Of a stretch of 64,000 nucleotides of DNA, positions 49,485 to 58,700 are shown piece by piece; within the stretch, counting starts at the first letter, position 1; each line of letters begins with the position of its first letter. The translations under genes were made by a program, and so were the position numbers. Below the pieces are notes generated by a model. It was not told where the DNA came from. It was given only the letters and a program-made list of their open reading frames with translations, and did no database searches. Origin of the DNA: Singulisphaera sp. GP187 (GTDB lineage Bacteria; Planctomycetota; Phycisphaerae; Phycisphaerales; SM1A02); contig CAMBOV010000001.1 of the NCBI GenBank assembly GCA_945869475.1, forward strand, positions 186,001 through 250,000, written 5' to 3'.

Positions 49485-52400
49485 ATGAACATTCGACCAT
49501 CCATGCCAGCCAGCACAGTGAAACGCCGTGGAAGCACGATGATCTTGGTCGTCTCGATCTTGGTGTTGCTCGTGATCATCGCATCGGCATTCGTGAGTCG
49601 CACGCAGGCTGGACGAATGACCGCGAGTGCGCAGCAGCAAACCGCGGCACAGAGCGACCGTGTCGGTCCCATTGCAGACGCGGTCACGAAAGAGATTTCG
49701 CAGAGCCTGTTCGCACAGCCCGTGAATATCAATGATGCAGCGCTGGCGCTCGTGGGCCCTGCGGGAACGATTCCAGCCGCGTCAAGCTCGATGCCTCGCC
49801 TCGCGCCCAACAACTCGCAGACTCGATTTTCGATCGACCCACTTGATCAACTCAACAATTCGACGCTCGCCCCGATGCCCGCAGGGGATGGCATCATCGA
49901 CGGATACAACTTTGCTCCCTTCGAGGTGCGTCCGTGGACCAACTGGCCTGACATCTACAACTTCTCGCCCGCTGGGGACATTCGCCTCGACGAGGGAAAT
50001 CCAGTGGGTAATCCCGGCTTCGGCGATACTCGGTGGTTGCGTAGTACTGAACCGGTGCGTGTTGTGTACAGCGGTCAACCGGCCTTCTCGCACTGGTCAC
50101 ATCTTTCGTGGATTCCAACGGCGAACAATGGATGGCGCCTCGTCACAGACATTTCGAACATCGCATCGAACACGCTGACTGCCGTTCCACCGGGACTGCT
50201 GCCTGCGCAGTTTTTTCCGAATGTTCCACTGCGATACGCGCTCGACATTCCGTACGAACAGTGGTTGCCATCGGTGCCGCCTGATCCGAATTTGTGGATT
50301 CCAACGATGATCGGGGTGATTCCGCCAGCGCCGGTGGGACCCTTTCCAAATGCAAGCATCCCACAGGGTGATGCAGCGCTGACCTTTCAGCAATTGGCGT
50401 TCGGTGGAGCGCCCGTTCCTGCACCAGGTCCTGCGCCGACAGGCGGATGGTTTTCGAGCGCGCATCCATCGATGATGTCGGAAATGGATTCAGCCCTGCC
50501 GAACTTCTTGCGCCTGAAATGGTTCGGTCCCAAGTACGACGAGTTTGTGCTCGACAGTCCTCGCAACATCATCACGCGCACCCTGTGCGACACGGATGGC
50601 GATGGATTCACCGACAGTTTTTGGTTTCTCGCGCCCTCGTCGCTTGACCGATCGATTCGCCACGTCGTTGGAGTCTCAGTCGTCGACAACTCAGCGCTCT
50701 TGAACGTCAACATCGCATCGCGATTTGACCTTGCGACGACGGGGGGTAAGACTCCGTCCGACCTTGCGCTTGTGGGACGTTTGAATGAGCCGGCAGCAGT
50801 GGCGATCGCGAGCGGTCGCGAAGTCGGCTACCTCAGCTCGCAACTGAATACTGCAGCGGCGAATGCGTACAGCGGTGTCACGGTTCAATTCGACCCAACG
50901 AAGTTCGGATCACCCACGACGGTGAATGGAATGATTGCGCCCAATGAGAACGACCCAACATTTCTCGCAGAACTCGGTGTTGTGAAGGAGCGGGCAGGCA
51001 CTGGGACCGCGCCTGTTCCCGCGATTGCGAGCGCGGCGTTTCCAAATTTTCTCAAGTCAGATCTCGAGCGCACGAACTACTTCAAGGCGATGAGTCAGGG
51101 TGGTGAAGTCGAGGGATATTTCGACACAACGGGCGCCGCAGTCATTCGCATCAACGGCATGGCGCAAGAAGTGCTCGAGCCATTCACGATGGCCGATGAG
51201 TTCGAACTTCGTGCCTATACGGGACACAACAACCCCTATCTGCGCAGTCGCCTCGAACGGGCGCTCGAGACTGAGGTCACGTCGGCCGGCGCGGTCAGCA
51301 CCGCGAGTCAGTTTCTGCGCTCAGCGATGACACGCGAAGAGACGAGCGAGTACTTCGATCAACTCGATGCGCGTCAGTTGCTCTTTGACAATCGCCGCAA
51401 GCTCACCACGGCAAGTGGCGCGCGCAATGAGTTGATGCCGCCGTGGCTCTGGACACTTCCTCCAATTCCAGTGGCACCTGTAGGCGGCGGCACGTGGCCA
51501 CCGAACTCGCAGCGAAGTTGGAAGCCGCTCTATGAGGTGGGGTATGGAGCCTTGGATGTCACGGCACCGCGAAGCGTTCCGCCGCAGGGCGCGCCTGATC
51601 TCGGGCTGCAGTTTCCAGCGCAACCTGGCGCAGCAATCGGCGATGCGAATTGTGATGGATTCGTTGATCAGCGAGATGTGGAGATCGCGCGAGAGCAGTT
51701 TCTTCGGTGGAACCGCAAGGTCGACATCAACCGAGAGTTGTTTGTCGACAACGCGAGCGCGGTTCAACTCAACGACGCGCAGCACGATTTCGCCCGCGAC
51801 ATCATGAAGGTCTTGCAGCGCAGTTTGCTCGACGTCGACACGCGAACGAGTGTTTTTGGAAGTGATCCAGAAGATCTCGACAAAGCGCGCCGAGCTGCGG
51901 CGAGTTGGACTGCAAACCTCATCGCGGCGCGTGATGGGCCACGCCTCGGTAGTTCGACTATCAACATCCCAACCGATCCGCCGCTCCATCCAGATCATGG
52001 GATCATTTTGGATGAAACGCCACCACTGAGTTTCATCGGACAAGAGAAACACCCCTTCATCGTGCAGGCTTTTTTCGCCGTGGTGTATCCAAAGACCGGC
52101 GTCGTGCCCGCGGATGTTCCTGGCGCGGGCAATTCGTATGTCTGCTATGACCAAACCAACAACGACCCAGCGCGAATTGTGCTCGCTGTTCAGATCGCCA
52201 ATCCATACAACGAACCGATCTCACTCTGGCCATTTCAGTTGCGGGCGTTCGGCCAGCCGTTTCAGTTTCTTCAACCACCCACTGGCACCGATGGCAAGTG
52301 GGGATATGGAGTCGACCCGATCCTTGGACCGGCAACCGAAGAGGGTCCACGAACGGCTGTGATCTTCGCGATTCCCAAGGAACTCGGCGGCGACGCAAAA

Positions 52401-54977
52401 TTTCGCGCGCGCATGATGAACGCTCTCGATCTCACCCACCCGTGGCTTCGTGCGAGTGGAGTGCCTTCTGGGGCAATCGCTCCAAAGACCTTGCAGACCG
52501 AAGTCGGATTGCTGCCCGCCTCGGAAGTCTTTCCTGGCAGCGGTGGGAACGGCTACGACCTCTTCGAAGACAACGCAACCTTGTACGCCGATTCGATGCT
52601 CTTCAACGCGTCCAAGCCAACAGGTGCCGAAGTTGCAGCGGAAGCAGGGTCGGATCGCTGGGACCTTCATCCCAAGTTCTATTACGACAAAGTTGACTCG
52701 TCGAACCCGCTCGATAGCGAGATCGCAATCGTCCGGCTCGTCGGCAATCCGTTGAATCTAGCGGCCAGCGCGACGATCGTCGTCGACCGACTCGAGAATG
52801 AATACGCCTTCGCGTCGAGCGCGGGTGCGACGAGTGAAGCGAATCGTCCGTGGCGAGAGGCACTCAAGCGATTGTTGACCCCGCCGTCGTCGAGTGGCAG
52901 CGGTGCAGGTGGCGGCATGAGCGGTGGTGGTGGCGGCGTTGGGGGTGGAGCGTCAGGTAACTCGCCTGACATGGTTCCACCGAAGTATGTCGCGCCAGAT
53001 CCGGGCAGTGCGACCCAGCAGTTCGAGCACATCGATATCGGCGACAACGAGTTCTTGATGACCTGGGCGCGCATAAGCCGTCCATGGGTGATGGACGTCG
53101 ATGGCAACATGGCGATCACCAGCGACGAGCGATCGCCGCGCTATGTCTTTGCGATGAACAGTGCACCAGTACTCTCGAAAACGAGTACGGGCATCCCAAC
53201 ATTCATTGGATTGACGCAAGGCAACGAGTCTGATTTCGCGGGAGCTGTCTTTACGAAAGATGATCTCAAGACAAAGCCAGACACCCTTCTCATGCGCACG
53301 GTGCGAGGCCCATTCGCCGGAAATGTGCGCGGAAAGCCGACGAATTTCACCTTGCGCACGGTGTTGAATGGGGCGGACCGAATCTATCCCTCGTTCAATG
53401 ATCCAGTCACCGGAACAGCGTGGCCTGGCACGCCAGGGCTTGCGACGGCTCCCACGGTGATCTTTGGCGATACCGGCGCGACCATTCCAAAGCCAGCGCT
53501 CGATTTCTACCGCCATCCGCTTCGCATGAGTCAGCGCGATGGGCCCTTTGAGCAGATTGCTGAAGTGCTCGACGTTCCGGTGTGGGGTCCAGTGATGCAG
53601 CAGGATGCATCGGGCGGTGGGTGGTCATCGCTCGCAACGTATGGAGAAATGATGGTCGGTGCGCGCGACTTCACAAGCGGCAAGCGAGTTGTCAATCAGT
53701 CGCAAGTGGACTTTCCAACATTCGCGCCCGTCCGCGCCGATGCAACGCCTGTTGTTGGTGACGAACGTGAGACGATGCGATTTCTCTTCGACCGCGCGCG
53801 CCCCGCGGTGCTCAGTGTCGTTGGTTTCGTTCCGCCGCTTCCAGCAGGCTCGTCGATCTTGGATGGATTCACCCTCGACGGCGCAGGCTTGCCACTCATC
53901 GATACGAACCGCGACGCGAGTTACACCGCGGCTGAGCGACTCTCAGCAGAGCAACGCCGACTTCGCCTCGCAGCGGGCTTCAACGGCGGCTCGACGCAAG
54001 GATTAATCAATGTCAATACCGCTCCACTCGAAGTGCTTCGCGCGCTGCCTCAGATGCAGCAGCTCTCGTACAACAATGAGGCACCAGGAGTCGACGCTGA
54101 TCTTCCGTGGGCTCCAACGGGTCAGAATGGCGACAAACAGTACTTCGTGCGCGTTCCTGAGTCGATCATCAATTATCGCGAGCGCTTTCCCGCTGAGAAC
54201 GGATTCATGGATGGACCCAAGTATGTTGATCGCGGCTTTGTGCAAACTGCACCTGACCCGGAGCTCTATCCATTTCATCCTGGGATGCGCAGCGAGCGTG
54301 GAATCGTCTCTGTCGGCGAACTCGCGCTGGTTGACCGTGAGTACAGACCATCCGCTGCGAGCGCTGAGCAAGAGGCGTTGGAGCCTGATCCTGAGCGGGA
54401 CCCCTATCCCAGTGAACTGGGCGAGCTCTTGGGGGGAGGAGTCACAAACTGGACGAGAAACAAGTCATGGGGAATTCATTTCGCCGGGCGCGATCCCTAC
54501 CGATGGGTCGAATATCCGCTACAGCCAGCGGGTGGGGGTCTCCCACCGGCAGGAGCCGGGTTGCCAGCGTCAGACAAAGGGAAGGGTTGGCGTGCGTCGA
54601 TGGCCGTGGGAGACCAGAGTTTCTCGAGCCAGCTCTCGACCGATCGACTCGCGCACACGCTTGTGCAGACTGATTTCCTGCTCACTCCTGTTATCGAGCC
54701 CACGCTCGCCACCACCACGATCAACGCTGGCGATCAAACCGAACGCAATTCGCTGCTCAAAGGGATCGCCAACCTCGTGACGACGCGAAGCGATGTTTTC
54801 ACCGTCTATTTGAAGGTGCGATCGGTCTCGCAGGATCCTGCAACCGGCATCTGGGATGCCACAAATCCTGCGACACTTGTTGAAGAGTCACGCTACCTTT
54901 TGGTGGTCGACCGTTCAAAGGTCGAACGTCCTGGCGACCAGCCAAAGATCTTGATGTTCGAGAAGATTGTTGAGTGA
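49485..54977 (+). CDS. Giant GspK-like minor pseudopilin, 1830 residues
   Basis: ATG 49485 is used, since an earlier start lies inside the previous gene. N-terminus KRRG then STMILVVSILVLLVIIASAF: a prepilin site without Glu at +5, as in GspK. Near the C-terminus INVNTAPLEVLRALP (from I1508) is the GspK helix-hairpin motif. Between them are about 1,400 residues not in ordinary 300-residue GspK. Visible inside are two calcium-loop-like sequences, DTDGDGFTD (369-377) and DANCDGFVDQRD (720-731, dockerin-like), and a Gly/Ser linker at about 1137-1160. Stop overlaps the uppS GTG. Expected to cap the pseudopilus tip with a very large exposed domain. Confidence 0.85.
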   Translation: MNIRPSMPASTVKRRGSTMILVVSILVLLVIIASAFVSRTQAGRMTASAQQQTAAQSDRVGPIADAVTKEISQSLFAQPVNINDAALALVGPAGTIPAASSSMPRLAPNNSQTRFSIDPLDQLNNSTLAPMPAGDGIIDGYNFAPFEVRPWTNWPDIYNFSPAGDIRLDEGNPVGNPGFGDTRWLRSTEPVRVVYSGQPAFSHWSHLSWIPTANNGWRLVTDISNIASNTLTAVPPGLLPAQFFPNVPLRYALDIPYEQWLPSVPPDPNLWIPTMIGVIPPAPVGPFPNASIPQGDAALTFQQLAFGGAPVPAPGPAPTGGWFSSAHPSMMSEMDSALPNFLRLKWFGPKYDEFVLDSPRNIITRTLCDTDGDGFTDSFWFLAPSSLDRSIRHVVGVSVVDNSALLNVNIASRFDLATTGGKTPSDLALVGRLNEPAAVAIASGREVGYLSSQLNTAAANAYSGVTVQFDPTKFGSPTTVNGMIAPNENDPTFLAELGVVKERAGTGTAPVPAIASAAFPNFLKSDLERTNYFKAMSQGGEVEGYFDTTGAAVIRINGMAQEVLEPFTMADEFELRAYTGHNNPYLRSRLERALETEVTSAGAVSTASQFLRSAMTREETSEYFDQLDARQLLFDNRRKLTTASGARNELMPPWLWTLPPIPVAPVGGGTWPPNSQRSWKPLYEVGYGALDVTAPRSVPPQGAPDLGLQFPAQPGAAIGDANCDGFVDQRDVEIAREQFLRWNRKVDINRELFVDNASAVQLNDAQHDFARDIMKVLQRSLLDVDTRTSVFGSDPEDLDKARRAAASWTANLIAARDGPRLGSSTINIPTDPPLHPDHGIILDETPPLSFIGQEKHPFIVQAFFAVVYPKTGVVPADVPGAGNSYVCYDQTNNDPARIVLAVQIANPYNEPISLWPFQLRAFGQPFQFLQPPTGTDGKWGYGVDPILGPATEEGPRTAVIFAIPKELGGDAKFRARMMNALDLTHPWLRASGVPSGAIAPKTLQTEVGLLPASEVFPGSGGNGYDLFEDNATLYADSMLFNASKPTGAEVAAEAGSDRWDLHPKFYYDKVDSSNPLDSEIAIVRLVGNPLNLAASATIVVDRLENEYAFASSAGATSEANRPWREALKRLLTPPSSSGSGAGGGMSGGGGGVGGGASGNSPDMVPPKYVAPDPGSATQQFEHIDIGDNEFLMTWARISRPWVMDVDGNMAITSDERSPRYVFAMNSAPVLSKTSTGIPTFIGLTQGNESDFAGAVFTKDDLKTKPDTLLMRTVRGPFAGNVRGKPTNFTLRTVLNGADRIYPSFNDPVTGTAWPGTPGLATAPTVIFGDTGATIPKPALDFYRHPLRMSQRDGPFEQIAEVLDVPVWGPVMQQDASGGGWSSLATYGEMMVGARDFTSGKRVVNQSQVDFPTFAPVRADATPVVGDERETMRFLFDRARPAVLSVVGFVPPLPAGSSILDGFTLDGAGLPLIDTNRDASYTAAERLSAEQRRLRLAAGFNGGSTQGLINVNTAPLEVLRALPQMQQLSYNNEAPGVDADLPWAPTGQNGDKQYFVRVPESIINYRERFPAENGFMDGPKYVDRGFVQTAPDPELYPFHPGMRSERGIVSVGELALVDREYRPSAASAEQEALEPDPERDPYPSELGELLGGGVTNWTRNKSWGIHFAGRDPYRWVEYPLQPAGGGLPPAGAGLPASDKGKGWRASMAVGDQSFSSQLSTDRLAHTLVQTDFLLTPVIEPTLATTTINAGDQTERNSLLKGIANLVTTRSDVFTVYLKVRSVSQDPATGIWDATNPATLVEESRYLLVVDRSKVERPGDQPKILMFEKIVE

Positions 54978-55759
54978 ACACCGCCGTGACCGCCTCTGAA
55001 GTACCACAACACATCGCCATCATCATGGATGGCAACGGCCGCTGGGCGCAGTCTCGTGGACTGCCGCGGGTGGTCGGTCATCGTGCTGGTGCAGGGGCGA
55101 TTCGTCCCGTACTCGAGCGGGCCGAGCAACTCGGCGTCAAGGTGCTCACCCTCTATTCATTTTCGAGCGAGAATTGGAACCGCCCCACAGCTGAAGTCGA
55201 TGCGTTGATGGCTCTCTGCTGCGAGAAGCTCGCTCAGGAGCGCGCCGGCCTCATCGAATCGGGCATTCGCCTACGCCGCATCGGCAGTCGCGCGGGACTT
55301 CCTGCTGAAGTCTTGCGCGAACTCGATCTCACCGAGGCGGCGACGGCGGGGGGCACAAAGATCACGCTCGCGCTCGCTCTGAATTATGGATCGCGCGGCG
55401 AGATCGTCGACGCCGTGCGAACACTCTCAGCGCGCGTGGCAGTAGGCGAACTCACCCCATCGCAGATCACTGAAGAATTGATTTCCAAGACCCTCTACAC
55501 GAGTGACCTGCCAGACCCTGACCTGCTGATTCGAACGGGAGGGCAGATGCGGCTCTCGAACTATCTCTTGTGGCAACTCAGCTACTCAGAAATCCTCTTT
55601 TCGAACACGCTGTGGCCAGACTTCTTGCCAGAGGATCTTTGCGCTGCCGTCGACGAGTTTGCACATCGCAAGCGCACCTTTGGAGGGATCGCCACAGAAA
55701 CATCAGCGCAGAGCATCCCGGTGGGAAGCCACTACGTAGAGCAAGGTGGTCTGTCATGA
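54974..55759 (+). CDS. uppS: Isoprenyl (undecaprenyl) diphosphate synthase
   Basis: cis-Prenyltransferase that makes the polyprenyl diphosphate carrier used for cell-wall and surface sugars. 261 residues. Catalytic region HIAIIMDGNGRWA with D19, then the YSFSSENWNRP motif, and DLLIRTGGQMRLSNYLLWQ with WPDF close to the end: all hallmarks of UppS. GTG 54974 overlaps the pseudopilin stop (GTGA), and its own stop overlaps the next ATG, so this enzyme is sandwiched in a chain of overlapping genes with no functional relation that I know of. Confidence 0.95.
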   Translation: MNTAVTASEVPQHIAIIMDGNGRWAQSRGLPRVVGHRAGAGAIRPVLERAEQLGVKVLTLYSFSSENWNRPTAEVDALMALCCEKLAQERAGLIESGIRLRRIGSRAGLPAEVLRELDLTEAATAGGTKITLALALNYGSRGEIVDAVRTLSARVAVGELTPSQITEELISKTLYTSDLPDPDLLIRTGGQMRLSNYLLWQLSYSEILFSNTLWPDFLPEDLCAAVDEFAHRKRTFGGIATETSAQSIPVGSHYVEQGGLS

Positions 55760-58700
55760 GGTCACTTTGTCTGCAATTTCTCGCACTCTGTTGCGTCGTG
55801 GCAACGGTCGCGACGCGCGCGAGCGGTCAGTACTGCGCCCCTGCAGTTTTCTTGGGTGACCTGAACGAAGACAATTTGGTCAATGACACCGACCGATTCT
55901 TCTGGCAGAACCTCTTTAACACGAATCAGTATCTGCCCTGCGCAGATCTCAATCGAAACGGTGTTCTTGACTATGAAGACAAGGTGATGTTGGCGCGCGC
56001 CGCGAAGTTCGCCCAAGTTGGCGGGGGTGGTCTCGGCTTGCAAGGTCGACTGCCGACATTCACGATTTCTGAGTTGCGCTGGGCGCGGGTGAATCCCGCC
56101 GACCCTCAGCAGCGGTACGTCGAGTTTCGTGTGCCAGCGAATCTTCCGGCGAACTACAACTTCTCTCGTCAGTTCGACGCGGGCTATTACTTGGTGCTCG
56201 TCTCGCGCAATAACGGCACGAGCGTGAACAATGGCGTGATTCGTCGAGTCATCAACCTGCAAGGGCTGCCATTTGCAGGTGGAGCGGGGACCTCGTCGGC
56301 TCTCGGCTTGCTCATCGATTCGAGTTTCTCACTCCCGTTGCCAGCAGGATTCGTTGATTTCCAAACGCCAGACGGTCAGCCGATCACCTTCACAAGCCAG
56401 ACTGATTTGAATACGACGTGGTTGCTTGTCTATCGCAGACCGAGTGGTCCTGGGTACAACGCTTCGGCCGCACTGCCAGTTGTCGGGCAGATCATCGATC
56501 GCAATCAGGATTGCATGATCGACAATCGATTCTTGCCGACCTTTCCGAGCCCGCCTCCGCCGTATGCACTGCCGCCGTGGGATCTGATCCTCGATGCGAT
56601 TGCCGTCGATCGCTCGCTCGTGACGACTGCGCCCGGTGGGCGTGGCTGCATCTATGCGCATGGTCCACTCTTTGAAGTCGCACCGGTTGAGTCGGCACTG
56701 GGCACGCTCGAAGCTGCGTATCACGTCTATCGAAATGCAGACAACAAACTTTTGAGCGCAGTCTTTCAAGAGGTCACCACCGGAATTGACACTCCTGGAA
56801 AGATCAACGCGACGAGCGCCGAGAGTGTCTTTTGTGGCTCGGACACTGCTGGATCGTGCACCGTCGAACGGACAACACCATTCTGCAGCGACCGCGAGTG
56901 TTGTCAATTCGTCTGCAATAGCGACCCATTCTGCTGTGAGATTCAATGGGACGACGTCTGCGTTGCCTCTGCTGGGGTCAATTGCGGCGCGTGCGGCCTG
57001 CCTGGCACTGGCGGGTGCTTCACTCCGCACGCCTCGCCCAATTGCTCGTCGCCAACCTGCTGTGTAAATGTCTGTGCCGAGTTGCCGCTCTGCTGCACGC
57101 TGACGTGGGACGAAGCGTGCGCATTGAAGGCACTCGAAGTCTGCCTGCAGTGCGGAGAAGTCGCACTCACGAGCTGCTTCCAAGTCGGATTGACTCCCTT
57201 CTGCAATGACGCCGCCTGCTGCACGACTGTCTGCCAAGTCGATCCAGCGTGCTGCGAGTTTGTCTGGGATGCATCCTGTGTCTCGCACGCGTCTTTGCTC
57301 TGCCAAGAGTTAGCGTGTGGAAGCATGAGCAGTGGCGATTGCTGCCTCTCACATGGCACACCCTTCTGCTCAGACTTTCTGTGCTGCGAGAGTGTCTGCA
57401 CGCTCGACCCATACTGCTGTGAGTTTGTCTGGGACGTCCAGTGCGTGACCGAAGCGCTGCAATTCTGCACGACCGTCTCATGCCCCTGCGGTGGTGGCGG
57501 AGCCGATGCAAAATGCTTCGTCGTGCATGAGTCTCCTGGATGCTCGTCGGTGACCTGCTGCAATTCAGTCTGCAACAGCGATCCATTCTGTTGTGGAATC
57601 ACTTGGGATGCTTCGTGCGTCGCCGCCGCCGAAGCACTCTGCGCGGCGAATCCGCTCTGCGAGGGGGCGCTCGGTGGCTGCTTCGTCGAACACCCATCGG
57701 TCGGTTGTTCAGACCCCGCATGCTGCACAAATGTCTGCGCCGAAGATCCAAACTGTTGCACGATCGAATGGGATGCCGCCTGCGTTGCGCTCGTGGCAGT
57801 CGTCTGCCAAGGATGTGGCGATGTCTTTGCGGGGAGCTGCTCTGTCGCGCACAAGACTCCGTCTTGCGACGACAGCCCCTGTTGCTTGCTGGTCTGCGAG
57901 AACGATCCTTTCTGCTGCGAAACAGTCTGGGACGTCGCGTGCGCTGATCAAGCGATCGCGACGTGCGCTCCGAAGTTGACGGGTTGCGGCAACGACGGTG
58001 GACGCAGTTGCTTCGTGGCGAGTTTTCTCAAAGGATGTTCGGATCCACTCTGTTGCGCTGCGATCTGCGGAACCGAAGTGAGTGGATACGCAGTCGACGA
58101 TTACTGCTGCACCGTGCAGTGGGATGCAATCTGCGTCGGCGAGGCATTGACCTTCGCGCGCCTTGGACTCGGATGTCAACTCCCAACCGGATCGGCCGGG
58201 CGGGGAGATTGTCTCGTGGCCCATCCTGAGAAGGGATGCGCCGATATCGAGTGTTCAGCGGCAGTCTGCAGCATCGTGCCAACGTGTTGCACGATTGCGT
58301 GGGATGCCCAGTGCGCCGATTTTGCGCCCTACGTCTGCATCACCACAGGCGGATGCCCTGGCACTGGGTCATCATTCGCGGTTCACGCGACGCCAGGGTC
58401 GATCGATCCGTCGTGCTGTCAGGGAGTCTGCGTGGTGCGTCCTGAATGCTGCTCGATTGCATGGGATTCGCAGTGTGTGTTGATCGCGAATCAGCGCTGC
58501 CGTCCGGATGGCGATTGGAATCTGCCGTGCACTGGATCGTGCATCGAGGCGCATGACAATCCAGGATGCGAAGATGTCTCATGCGCAAGCGTCGTCTGCT
58601 ACGTCGATGCGCTCTGCTGCACCGCGGCATGGGATCTAGACTGCGCCTCGCTCGCACGCGGATTGTGCTGTGGATTCCCCGGATGCGGCAACTCGTGCAA

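Noticed and set aside
55570-55755. N-terminal extension of the Cys-rich protein into uppS
   Set aside because: ATG 55756 starts a proper signal peptide; the extension would remove it from the N-terminus.
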